A stretch of 64,000 nucleotides of DNA from assembly GCF_023078275.1 (NCBI RefSeq), contig NC_062979.1, positions 13,683,848 to 13,747,847 of the forward strand. The letters are read 5' to 3'. This DNA is from Leguminivora glycinivorella (Eukaryota; Arthropoda; Insecta; Lepidoptera; Tortricidae). A model generated the notes under the pieces. The model was not told the DNA's origin, did no database searches, and was given only the letters and a program-made list of their open reading frames with translations. Position numbers and translations under genes: made by a program. Positions 21,923 through 32,308 of this stretch are shown piece by piece. Position 1 is the stretch's first letter. The number at the start of each line of letters is the position of its first letter.

Positions 21923-23893
21923 TTACTGACTAAAATATTCGTTCATATTATAGAAACACTCGTTAACTAAAAACTGTTTCAGATGTTTTTTAAATTGATT
22001 AATGTTTTGCAGTTCTTTAATAGAGTTCGGAAGGTGATTGTAGATTTTTATAGTCATAAAATGTGGGCTACTTGTGACAAGTTTTAGTTTAGAAAAAGGC
22101 AATTTTAGTTGGTTAACATTACGGTTATTTCTTTTAATTTGGGTTGTATCTTGGTATGAGTACAAATCTAGGTGTTTCCTAACGAATTTACATGATTCGA
22201 ATATATACATACACGCAACGGTCAATATTTCAAGTTTAATAATATAAGGTTTACATGATTCCATCTGATCTATGTTTACTAGAGTTCTGATGCATTTTTT
22301 TTGCAGAATGAATACTTTTTCAATATCGCAGCTATTTCCCCAAAGAACCAGGCCATACGATATACGTGAATATGCATATGCGTAATATGCTGCAAGGGAT
22401 GTCTGTAGATCCGAGACTCGCTTTAGATGCTGAAGAGCGAATATAAAGGATGATAATTTTTTTGACAATTTTATAATATGTTCTTTCCAGCTCATATTAG
22501 AGTCTAATTCTATTCCTAATAGGGTGGCAGAGCTCACTGTATCTAATTTAGAATTTTTATATTGAAAGTCTATTGCCAGTGATGATTTTTGATGAGGTTT
22601 AAATTCGATGATTTTTGTTTTATTTATATTGAGCTCTAGGTTATGGGAATGTAGCCAATTTGTAATTTTATCTAAGGTTGACTGTAATTTATTCTCAACT
22701 TCTATAGTAGTAGCACATGAGAACATTATAGACATATCATCTGCGAAAAGCGTGCTATGTTGGTCCAGTATCTTAGGAAGATCATTTATGTAGATGATAA
22801 ATAGAATACAACCTAAGACGCTGCCTTGAGGGATAGACCCTCTAACGGGGACTTTATCAGATCTGATGTGTTGTATTGTTGCTCTATCGAAGTCCCTATA
22901 CTCTATTTCTACATACTGGGAACGATTACTCAAATAAGACTTAAACCAGTCCAGCGCAATACCTCTAACACCTATGTTATATAATTTATCTAAAAGGATT
23001 TCATAACGGACTCTATCGTAAGCCTTACTCATGTCGAGTAAGAGACCCACAGCGTATTGTTTATCATTTATAATATTAAATATCTCTAAGGCATATTTAT
23101 AGATTGCTAAGGTCGTCGAATGATTTTTCCTAAAGCCATTTTGGTTTTCACTAAAGATTTTGAATTTTTCACAAAAGGCGTAAAGGCGCTTTACCATAGC
23201 GGTTTCAAAAATTTTCGACGACGTGGGTAATAGAGAGATTGGTCGGTAGTTGTTTATCTCTGAGGTATCTCCCTTTTTGTGGATGGGTTTTATTAATGAG
23301 ATTTTTAACGCATCGGGAAAAATACCTTGAGAAAAGGATTGATTTAATAGAAAAGTGTAGGGGCTGCATAAAGATTCTGCGCATGATTTTAATAGAACTG
23401 GGGGGATCTCATCTATGCCGAAGGTCGATTTATTTTTAAGATTTTTTAGAATTTTGAATACTTCTTCAGGTTGAGCAGGCCGGAGGAAGAATGAGTTATT
23501 TATTGAGTTTATTAGAGGTTGCCTGTTTACTGGGGTAGAGCAATCGTTTCCAATGGAGGAGAAAAAACCATTAAATATGTTGGCTATTTTTTGGGGATCG
23601 TTAATTGAGTTTTGGTCAGGTGTTTTGATTTTAAAGTTTATTTTATTTTGTGATGTGTTTTTATTTGTCTCATTATTTATTATGTGCCACATAGTTTTAG
23701 TTTTATTTTGGGAGTTATAGAACTGGCTCTTGTTGTGCAGTTTTTTTGATTTATGTATTGCTTTTTTCAGTATTTTGCAATATAATTTATAGTAATTTCT
23801 TAATATAGTATTTTCTGACTGTTGTACTAGTTTTTTTAATAGCCTTTTGTTACGGCAAGATATTTTTAATCCCGGTGTTAGATAAGATTTTTT
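21923..23893 (-). pseudogene. LINE reverse transcriptase (ORF2, 3' half)
   Basis: The open frame extends upstream of its first Met (23692) to about 23893, giving roughly 656 codons. It starts KKSYLTPGLKISCRNKR, the linker after the endonuclease. RT blocks: NYRPISLLPTSSKIFE, NGFRKNHSTTLA, LLLDMSKAYDRV, GSIPQGSVLGCILF and catalytic FADD near residue 317 counted from the first Met. The C-terminal signature is YSRISYGLVLWGNS...CFYNMNEYF. There is no internal stop. The protein cannot be made in one piece because the endonuclease half lies 5.7 kb away at 29.6-30.5 kb. Confidence 0.85.
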
Positions 23894-24050
23894 AACACGC
23901 TTTTATTAGGTCGTCGTGTATGTAACTAACTATGTAATGGAATCTGCGGAGGCTAATTTAACCATCTTCCAAGGATCGTAGCGTAATGAAAATTGGCAGC
24001 TATATGTAGTTCCGATGACAATACAATAATATGGTACTGTTGAGCTGATC

Positions 24051-24791
24051 TGATGATGGAGTCGGAAGATATGAACTGGAACTACATGATGGAACATCGT
24101 ATCATAGCCGTTTTTGGGTTTCTTAGAAAAGTCTTGTAATGAACTTTGACTACAATTAGGTTTCAAGGTCTGATGATGAAGCCGAAAGATATGAACTGGA
24201 ACTACATGATGGAACATCGTATCATAGCTGTTTTTGGGTTTCTTAGAAAAGTCTTGTAATGAACTTTGACTACGATTAGGTTTCAAGGTCTGATGATGGA
24301 GCCGGAAGATATGAACTGGAACTACATGATGGAACATCGTATCATAGCTGTTTTTGGGCTTCTTAGGAAAGTCTTGTAATGAACTTTGACTACAATTAGG
24401 TTTCAAGGTCTGATGATGGAGCCGGAAGATATGAGCTGGAACTACATGATGGAACATCGAGTCATAGCTGTTTTTGGGCTTCTTAGAAAAGTCTTGTAAT
24501 GAACTTTGACTACGATTAGGTTTCAAGGTCTGATGATGGAGCCGGAAGATATGAACTGGAACTACATGATGGAACATCGTATCATAGCTGTTTTTGGGCT
24601 TCTTAGAAAAGTCTTGTAATGAACTTTCACTACGATTAGGTTTCAAGGTCTGATGATGGAGCCGGAAGATATGAACTGGAACTACATGATGGAACATCGT
24701 ATCATAGCTGTTTTTGGGCTTCTTAGAAAAGTCTTGTAATGAACTATGACTACGATTAGGTTTCAAGGCCTGATGATGGTGCCGGAAGATA
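24051..24791. repeat. 120-bp tandem array, 6 copies plus a partial
   Basis: Copies start at 24051, 24171, 24291, 24411, 24531 and 24651, with a partial at 24771: a period of exactly 120 bp and high identity. The unit opens TGATGATGGAGCCGGAAGAT. Because 120 is divisible by three, the minus strand keeps an open frame (23930-24931) with a 40-residue repeat. This is a by-product of the period and not a supported protein. The opening word also ends a dispersed repeat at about 62970-63005. Confidence 0.92.
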
Positions 24792-24829
24792 ACAACAGAA
24801 AGGGGGGGGGGGGGGCTCCAGGGGGGACG

Positions 24830-27800
24830 CATGAAAGAAAGATCAACGTAGTATTTAAAAAAAGTTGGGTTAGCGTTTTCTTGTGACCTTTCAGAGCAAA
24901 CAAAGGGGGCTCGGGGGCGAAGCCCCCGCAAGAAAGAAAGATAAACGTTGTATTTAAAATAAGTTGGGTTAAGGTTTTCTTGTGATCCTTAAGAGCAAAG
25001 AAAAGGGGGCTCGGGGGCGAAGCCCCCGCATGAAAGAAAGATCAACGTAGTATTTAGAATTAGTAGGGATAGCGTTTTCTTGTGACCTTTCAGAGCAAAC
25101 AAAGGGGGGCTCGGGGGGCGAAGCCCCCCGCATGAAAGAAAGATCAAAGTAGTATTTAAGATAAGTTGGGTTAGCGTTTTCTTGTGACCTTTAAGAGCAA
25201 ACAAAGGGGGTCTCGGGGGGCGAAGCCCCCCTCATAAAAGAAAGATTAACGTAGTATTTAAAATAAGCTGGGATAGCGTTTTCTTGTGACCTTTCAGAGC
25301 AAACAAAGGGGGGCTCGGGGGGCGAAGCCCCCCGCATGAAAGAAAGATCAACGTAGTATTTAAGATAAGTTGGGTTAGCGTTTTCTTGTGACCTTTAAGA
25401 GCAAACAAAGGGGGGCTCGGGGGGCGAAGCCCCCGCATAAAAGAAAGATTAACGTAGTATTTAAAATAAGTTGGGATAGCGTTTTCTTGTGACCTTTCAG
25501 AGCAAAACAAAGGGGGCTCGGGGGCGAAGCCCACCGCATGAAAGAAAGATCAACGTAGTATTTAAGATAAGTTGGGTTAGCGTTTTCTTGTGACCTTTAA
25601 GAGCAAACAAAGGGGGCTCGGGGGCGAAGCCCCCGCATAAAAGAAAGATTAACGTAGTATTTAAAATAAGTTGGGATAGCGTTTTCTTGTGACCTTTCAG
25701 AGCAAACAAAGGGGGGCTCGGGGGGCGAGGCCCCCCGCATAAAAGAAAGATCAACGTTGTATTTAAAATAAGTTGGGTTAAGTTTTCTTGTGATCCTTAA
25801 GAGTAAAGCAAAGGAGGCCTCGGGGGGCGAAGCCCCTCGCATGAAAGAAAGATCAACGAAGTATTTAGAATAAGTTGGGTTAGCGTTTTCTTGTGACCTT
25901 TAAGAGCAAACAAAGGGGGGCTCGGGGGGCGAAGCCCCCTGCATGAAAGAAAGATCAACGTAGTATTTAAGACAGTTGGGTTAGCGTTTTCTTGTGACCT
26001 TTAAGAGTAAACAAAGGGGGCTCGGGGGGCGAAGCCCCCCCGCATAAAATAAAGATTAACGTAGTATTTAAAATAAGTTGGGTTAGCGTTTTCTTGTGAC
26101 CTTTAAGAGCAAACAAAGGGGGGCTCGGAGGGTGAAGCCCCCCGCATAAAAGAAAGATTAACGTAGTATTTAAAATAAGTTGGGTAAGCGTTTTCTTGTG
26201 ACCTTTCATAGCAAACAAAGGGGGGCTCGGGGGGCGAAGCCCCCCGCATAAAAGAAAGATCAACGTTGTATTTAAAATAAGTTGGGTTAGCGTTTTCTTG
26301 TGACTTTTAAGAACAAACAAAGGGGGGTTCGGGGGGCGAAGCCCCCCGCATTAAAGAAAGATCAACGTAGTATTTAGAATAAATTGGTTTAGCGTTTTCT
26401 TGTGACCTTTAAGAGCAAACAAAGTGGGGCTCGGGGGGCGAAGCCCCCCGCATGAAAGAAAGATCAACGTAGTATTTAAGATAAGTTGGGTTAGCGTTTT
26501 CTTGTGACCTTTAAGAGCAAACAAAGGGGGGCTCGGGGGGCGAAGCCCCCCGCATGAAAGAAAGATCAACGTAGTATTTAGAATAAGTTGGGTTAGCGTT
26601 TTCTTGTGACCTTTATGAGCAAACAAAGGGGGGCTCGGGGGGCGAAGCCCCCCGCATGAAAGAAAGATCAACGTAGTATTTAAGATCAGTTGGGTTAGCG
26701 TTTTCTTGTGAGCTTTAAGAGCAAACAAAGGGGGGCTCGGGGGGCGAAGCCCCCCGCATGAAAGAAAGATCAATGTTGTATTTTAGATCAGTTGGGTTAG
26801 TGTTTTCTTGTGACCTTTAAGAGCAAACAAAGGGGGGCTCGGGGGGCGAAGCCCCCGCATGAAAGAAAGATCAACGTTGTATTTTTTAAATAAGTTGGGT
26901 TAGCGTTTTCTTGTGACCTTTAAGAGCAAACAAAGGGGGCTCGGGGGCGAAGCCCCCGCATGAAAGAAAGATCAACGTAGTATTTAGAATAAATTGGTTT
27001 AGCGTTTTCTTGTGACCTTTAAGAGCAAACAAAGGTGGGCTCGGGGGGCGAAGCCCCCCGCATGAAATAAAGATCAACGTAGTATTTAAGATAAGTTGGG
27101 TTAGCGTTTTCTTGTGACCTTTAAGAGCAAACAAAGGGGGCTCGGGGGCGAAGCCCCCCGCATGAAAGAAAGATCAACGTAGTATTTAAGATCAGTTGGG
27201 TTAGCGTTTTCTTGTGAGCTTTAAGAGCAAACAAAGGGGGGCTCGGGGGGCGAAGCCCCCCGCATGAAAGAAAGATCAATGTAGTATTTTAGATCAGTTG
27301 GGTTAGTGTTTTCTTGTGACCTTTAAGAGCAAACAAAGGGGGCTCGGGGGGCGAAGCCCCCCGCATAAAAGAAAGATTAACGTAGTATTTAAAATAAGTT
27401 GGGTTAGCGTTTTCTTGTGACATTTCAAAGCAAACAAAGGGGGGCTCGGGGGGCGAAGCCCCCCGCATAAAAGAAAGATCAACGTTGTATTTAAAATAAG
27501 TTGGGTTAATGTTTTCTTGTGACCTTTAAGAGCAAACAAAGGGGGGCTCGGGGGGCGAAGCCCCGCATGAAAGAAAGATCAACGTTGTATTTAAAATAAG
27601 TTGGGTTAGCGTTTTCTTGTGACCTTTAAGAGCAAACAAAGGGAGGGCTCGGGGGGCGAAGCCCCCCGCATGAAAGAAAGATCAACGTAGTATTTAGAAT
27701 AAATTGGTTTAGCGTTTTCTTGTGACCTTTAAGAGCAAACAAAGGTGGGCTCGGGGGGCGAAGCCCCCCGCATGAAAGAAAGATCAACGTAGTATTTAAG

Positions 27801-28620
27801 ATAAGTTGGGTTAGCGTTTTCTTGTGACCTTTAAGAGCAAACAAAGGGGGCTCGGGGGCGAAGCCCCCGCATAAAAGAAAGATTAACGTATTATTTAAAA
27901 TAAGTTGGGATAGCGTTTTCTTGTGACCTTTCAGAGCAAACAAAGGGGGGCTCGGGGGGCGAAGCCCCCCGCATAAAAGAAAGATCAACGTTGTATTTAA
28001 AATAAGTTGGGTTAAGGTTTTCTTGTGATGCATAGGTCGCAGACGTGCCGCTCACGAGCGGAACCTGCCACCCTAAAGACAGCCAGCGGGCGAGGGATGC
28101 ATGAGAGCGCCCCCGCCCAATACGCTGGCTCTCGAGTTGGAGAGTGCGACCCTTGTGTCCAGGAAGCGCTCCCACAGTGAGGACCGGTCGGCTCATGGCC
28201 CGACCTGCGAGGGATTCTGATCCAGGATGGCCGCTGCGGGGCCGCGGATGGACACCGTGGAGTTTAGTGGGTAGGGGGGACTCTTTACAGCCTCGAGCCC
28301 CACATAACCGACCGGGTCGCCCACCACCTCAGACCCGGCGGTATGCGTAAACGCATTCCCCACGAAGAAAAAACAAAAAAAAAAGTTTTCTTGTGATCCT
28401 TAAGAGCAAACAAAGGGGGGCTCGGGGGGCGAAGCCCCCCGCATAAAAGAAAGATTAACGTAGTATTTAAAATAAGTTGGGTTAGCGTTTTCTTGTTACC
28501 TTTCAGAGCAAACAAAGGGGGACTTTGGGGGCGAAGCCCCCCGCATAAAAGAAAGATCAACGTTGTATTTAAAATAAGTTGGGTAATGGTTTTCCTGTGA
28601 CCCTTAAGAGCAAATAAAGG
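24830..28620. repeat. ~102-bp satellite with GCGAAGC hairpin
   Basis: About 33 units averaging 101-102 bp. Each has a G-rich run, the palindrome CGGGGGGCGAAGCCCCCCG (arms of G5C or G6C around the GAA loop), then CATGAAAGAAAGATCAACG, GTAGTATTT, AAGTTGGGTTAGCG and TTTTCTTGTGACCTTTAAGA. Arm lengths usually change together (five with five, six with six). The array is interrupted by a retroposed insert at 28030-28384. Many minus-strand open frames arise from the unit and are not genes. Confidence 0.93.
28030..28384 (+). mobile_element. GC-rich retroposed insert with poly-A
   Basis: A 355-bp GC-rich segment unlike its A/T-rich neighbours. It ends in an A-rich tail (about 28367-28384) and is flanked by the 13-bp duplication GTTTTCTTGTGAT at 28017-28029 and 28385-28397, which is part of the satellite unit. 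This is target-primed retroposition: a 5'-truncated LINE 3' end, or a SINE. The parent family was not identified; an R1-clade 3' UTR is one possibility. Confidence 0.85.
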
Positions 28621-28818
28621 GGGTCTATCTTTTACTTACTAGGTATAAACATTTTTATGATAATACCGTAATAAGAATGTAGCCGCTGGTGATTATTAAG
28701 TAGCAATTAGCAATAAGTACACGTCCACAAATGGCATGTAAAATCCGCCTACTTGAAATAAATTTATGTATAAATGTTAAAAGTATTTCATTATTAATGA
28801 CTAAAAAGTATAAAATAA

Positions 28819-29566
28819 ATTAATAGTTTAAAAAACACTATAAAACACGCTTTTATAAATGCACGTAAAAGCCAAAAATAAATTATGGATCGTTCAAGTT
28901 GTCTCTATTTGTGAGCTGAAGTTTAAAAACTATGTGCTTTTAATTATAATATTTGATTGTAAAAGCGTGGGGCGCTGGAACAGGAAAGACTTTCTTGTAA
29001 ACAAATACTAATCCGAACTTCCTGGCGAATGAAGTTGCATAAGAACATAACGTTTACATATGCCGCCTAAGGGTTACCAAAAAGAACCAAAGATATCTCG
29101 TCCACGAACAAGAACTCTGCATCCTGTCACTGTAGACACTTTCCCCTTTTGTACTTTGATTACCGGAAAAAAGCGGCGTTCTAAGTGTCGGTGACTGTCG
29201 ACTCTCCTCGCTACTAGCGCATATTTTGTCTGAGTTCGACAAACTGGTACCTACTTTGAACACTGACTTTTAATTGATTTGACTGTTTAATGTAGAACCT
29301 ACTAGTCATGCTGCAACTCCAGTTAGCGCGTCAATCTGTGTAACCTCCTTCCCGTAGCATAGCATAATTTGATTTATCAGCAAGTTATACAAAAAGTCTT
29401 TCCTGTTCCAGCGCCCCACGCTTTTACAATCAAATATTATAATTAAAAGCACATAGTTTTTAAACTTCAGCTCACAAATAGAGACAACTTGAACGATCCA
29501 TAATTTATTTTTGGCTTTTACGTGCATTTATAAAAGCGTGTTTTATAGTGTTTTTTAAACTATTAA
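28819..29566. mobile_element. 748-bp foldback element
   Basis: The arms 28819-28993 and 29393-29566 are nearly perfect inverted copies of ~175 bp, starting ATTAATAGTTTAAAAAACAC and including AAAACACGCTTTTATAAATG. The ~400-bp centre has no recognisable coding sequence. The right end coincides with the LINE junction. Confidence 0.85.
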
Positions 29567-29572
29567 TTTTTT

Positions 29573-30500
29573 GGTTTTAATGTTATGTCAATTTTTGGAA
29601 TGCATTTATCAAGGAGATCTTTCAAAGTGTTTTCGAATGAATTATAATTATCATTTACGGTTTTATTTATATTAATAATTGTATCCCATTTAATTTGTTG
29701 AAGTTCGTTTTTAGGGTTCCGTAGTCATTAAAATTACTTATATTTTTATCATTAAATAATCTTTTCCGTATAACCCAAGGTTGTGTACTTAATGAAACTG
29801 TTGGTGTACTTATCAAGACACCCTTGTGGTCTGAGAAGCCTAATTCGTTTACATTCACTTTCCAGCCCGTAGTTTTAAAATTTGTAAACAATAAATCTAT
29901 ACAAGTAGAGCTTGAATGCGTTACCCTTGTGGGATCCTGAACTCTTTGGTGGAAATTATGCGATAGCATCAAGTTACATATTCTATGTTTTTCACTACTA
30001 TCTGAAAGAAAATTTATATTTAGGTCACCTCCAATTATTACACGTTTTTTCTTGTCTTTACATGCAATTATACTTAATAATTGATTTAGGCGAGTAAAGA
30101 AAGTTTCTGTTTCCCGTTTACAATTTGGCCAGTAAATATTAATTATTAGCAGATTGTGTTTTGGCAATTCAACTGCACACACCTCGAAAATCATTTCTAA
30201 AGATAATGATGTAATATCAGGCCTCTCAAAATATTCAATACCACGCTTTAACATTATGAATACACCGCCGCCTTCATGATGTTCGCGGCAAAAGAACGAG
30301 CATATGTTATAGTTAGTAATGTTTACTAAGTCTTTTTTTATTTTATTTAACCATGACTCAGAAACACATATGACGTGGGTTTGTGGATAATCTTCTGTAA
30401 ATGCCTCTAATATATGAATTTTATTCCATACGCTTTGCATATTTTGGTACAAAATGCCGAAGTTAGGCTCGAAAAAATGTTTTTCTTGTAGCGTCTTCAT
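29573..30500 (-). pseudogene. LINE ORF2 endonuclease half
   Basis: An apurinic-type endonuclease. QNMQSVWNK near residue 20, the acidic motif SESWLN near 45, GGDLNINF near 157, and FSDHKGV near 223. The frame reads to about 29730, then shifts by one base near the T-run at 29710-29716. The alternative frame (ELQQIKWDTIININ...) runs on to the insertion at about 29572. It overlaps the end of ORF1 by 38 bp (30463-30500), typical of LINE ORF pairs. The RT half of the same protein is at 21923-23893. Confidence 0.82.
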
Positions 30501-31812
30501 TTGGAGGTTGAGTTGTCGTACTTGACGTCGATGCCAGCGGAGCCGATGAGTGAGTAGGTATTGTCTGTAGCGACTGTAGCTCGGGTACTTTTTGTCGGTC
30601 GTTCATTTTGTGCACTTGTGAGCAGGTTACGGTGTCCTCGGCGGGTTGCTTCATGACGTGGGTGCTTCCGGTTTCTTCAATGTACGGTTTTCCATTTATA
30701 AATAAACGGTCATTTCTAATTGTTGCGTGACAGCCTTCTCTTCTTGCTTTTTGTAGGATTCGTCGTAGTTCCTGCTTTTTCTTCAGGTCCGCAGGGCTGA
30801 GGAATTCAGTTACGCTAAGGCCCGCTTCTTTGAAGGTTTCACTGTTTTCCAATATATATTTTTTTACCCTTTTACATATAAATTCAATTTTGACTGGTCT
30901 AGTTCTTCCTTTTTTGCCGATAAATGATATTGTATCTATATATCCCGCTACGTTAAAGTATAAGAGGTCGTAGCAAATGTTGGAAATTTTTTCTATGATG
31001 TCATTTTCGCTTTCCCAGTAGTTTTCTGCTAGGCCGTGTAAGACTAACACCTTTTCAGATGAGTTCATAGTTTTCTCATTACTTGTAATTTTGTTTAATT
31101 CCTGAATCTGGGTTCGTAGGGTTTCATTTTCAGTTTGTAGCGCATAACATTTTTGGTTCAGTGTTTCAATTTTAAAATTTATGTCGATTATATTTTGTTT
31201 AAGTTCTGTCTGTTCCGTAGATATCTTTTTAAAGTTCAACTCAAAGTTTGATTTTATATCAGATATGGCAATTTGCATTTGTGTTTGTATAGACGTCTGT
31301 AATATTGATACGAGGTGTTTATTGTTTTCCTCCATCATAAGTCTAAATTTTGTTAGTGATATTTGGTCATCAGGTTGCTTATCTTCGCTGGAGGGTGTCA
31401 ATGTATATGAGTATTTGGAACCTTGTAGAGATTCCTGCCGGAATGTATGCCCCTGGGGGGACAGAGTAGAGTCACTGTCGCTTAGAGATTCTGGTTTATT
31501 TTGGGGGACCGGTCTTTTCCTTATAGTAACGTTAGAGTTATCTGCTATAGCAGGTTCGTCGGCGTATGTTGAAGAGAACTCGTTCTGCTGTAAGTTCATT
31601 CGCACTGGAGTATTTGCGTTATTTCCCTTAGGCTCCTTCGATCGGCATTGTGGACATTTCCAATTTCGTTTCCGTTCAGGAGACATGACGTTATCGAATA
31701 ATTTAACTGGGACCCTGACACAGTCCAGATCATAGCACAAGCGACAAGATGAGCACGTTAGGTATCTCTTCTCTCCTATTTCCACACGACAACCTTCACA
31801 TATTAGCGCCAT
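30463..31812 (-). CDS. LINE ORF1 protein with PHD-type finger
   Basis: 449 residues. Residues 5-58 form a PHD-like zinc finger (CEGCRVEIGEKRYLTCSSC, then CYDLDC and WKCPQC). A Ser/Pro-rich linker follows. A coiled coil lies around residues 180-250 (heptad-like LKQNIIDINFKIETLNQKC and on). The C-terminal nucleic-acid-binding region around 265-385 contains VLVLHGLAENYWES, GRTRPVKIEF and ARREGCHATIRNDRLFING. ORF1 proteins of Jockey/CR1-type LINEs have this order. The frame is intact and starts at the first Met of the element. The ORF2 start overlaps its end, so translation may be coupled. Confidence 0.87.
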   Translation of the reverse strand: MALICEGCRVEIGEKRYLTCSSCRLCYDLDCVRVPVKLFDNVMSPERKRNWKCPQCRSKEPKGNNANTPVRMNLQQNEFSSTYADEPAIADNSNVTIRKRPVPQNKPESLSDSDSTLSPQGHTFRQESLQGSKYSYTLTPSSEDKQPDDQISLTKFRLMMEENNKHLVSILQTSIQTQMQIAISDIKSNFELNFKKISTEQTELKQNIIDINFKIETLNQKCYALQTENETLRTQIQELNKITSNEKTMNSSEKVLVLHGLAENYWESENDIIEKISNICYDLLYFNVAGYIDTISFIGKKGRTRPVKIEFICKRVKKYILENSETFKEAGLSVTEFLSPADLKKKQELRRILQKARREGCHATIRNDRLFINGKPYIEETGSTHVMKQPAEDTVTCSQVHKMNDRQKVPELQSLQTIPTHSSAPLASTSSTTTQPPNEDATRKTFFRA

Positions 31813-32290
31813 CTTGCGGTTTTGTTCAGAACTAGGATGAGACTACTTGAGGTTAATGCGCTTACTTAGTTGTTGGTTCGTCACTATGATAACAGATGGC
31901 GCTGTTCTCAATACTCAGTATATCGATGAGTTGCAATTTTGATCTTAAAATATATTATTTATAGTTTGATGTTACACAGAGTTTGATAACTGGAGATATT
32001 GTTTTTATCACTAAATGGTTGATTTCACTATGATTCCGTACCACAAGATCACTTTTCACTAAGTTTTTGCCTCGTACGCGAATGATTATGAGTAGATTAT
32101 GGGTAGATTTTTATTTATTGATATTCGCTTACGTAGTCCGAATCTTGAGCGGATACCACTTGTGCACGACAAACATAATTAATCTTTAATAGCACTTAGT
32201 TCGATTATTAGTAACACTTTCTTTTTTTAATTAAATATTCTTCACGGAGTCAATGTTTACTCGGCTACTACTAGCGCCCTCTCCCATTTT
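31813..32290 (-). other. LINE 5' UTR and flank
   Basis: Between the ORF1 start and the hexanucleotide array. It has no ORF and contains the repeated word AGCGCC(A/C)TC near 31804 and 32273. It is probably the internal promoter/5' UTR of the LINE. The exact 5' end is not clear. Confidence 0.5.
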
Positions 32291-32308
32291 ATTTTCCGTT
32301 AGGGATTT

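Larger units (their letters stand above)
23894..29565. mobile_element. Repeat-rich insertion within the LINE
   Basis: A composite of about 5.7 kb between the LINE halves. From the left: an AACACGCTTTTAT end and a ~150-bp non-repetitive part; the 120-bp array (24051-24790); the ~102-bp hairpin array (about 24830-28620); a short A/T-rich part; and a 748-bp foldback (28819-29566) whose arms also contain ACACGCTTTTAT. The AACACGCTTTTAT motif thus sits inverted near both ends, but on the right it is about 25 bp inside the junction. Either it is one large element carrying two satellites, or several insertions and a local expansion. Confidence 0.6.
21640..32290 (-). mobile_element. Near full-length LINE cut by a 5.7-kb insertion
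   Basis: Two halves in the same orientation belong to one LINE. ORF1 (31812-30463), the ORF2 endonuclease (30500 to about 29573), then RT (about 23893-21923) and a TTAGAA-type tail near 21640-21690. The endonuclease side breaks just after CIPKIDITLKP and the RT side resumes at KKSYLTPGLKISCRNK, the expected next segment in this LINE type. The duplication ATTTTTT marks the break at 23887-23893 and 29566-29572. Both outer flanks are GGGAYA-type repeats, so the LINE may have landed in such an array. The clade is Jockey/CR1-like by the PHD-bearing ORF1 and the absence of RNase H. Confidence 0.8.

Noticed and set aside
23930..24931. 333-codon minus-strand ORF with a 40-residue repeat
   Set aside because: The frame stays open only because the 120-bp unit is a multiple of three; no known domain, and it runs into the second satellite.
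24989..28560. Many minus-strand ORFs with repeated ALKGHKKTLTQLILNTTL
   Set aside because: Direct translations of the ~102-bp satellite in several frames; not protein-coding.
24830..28620. CRISPR-like array
   Set aside because: Whole units repeat, with no unique spacers between short repeats; this is a eukaryotic satellite.
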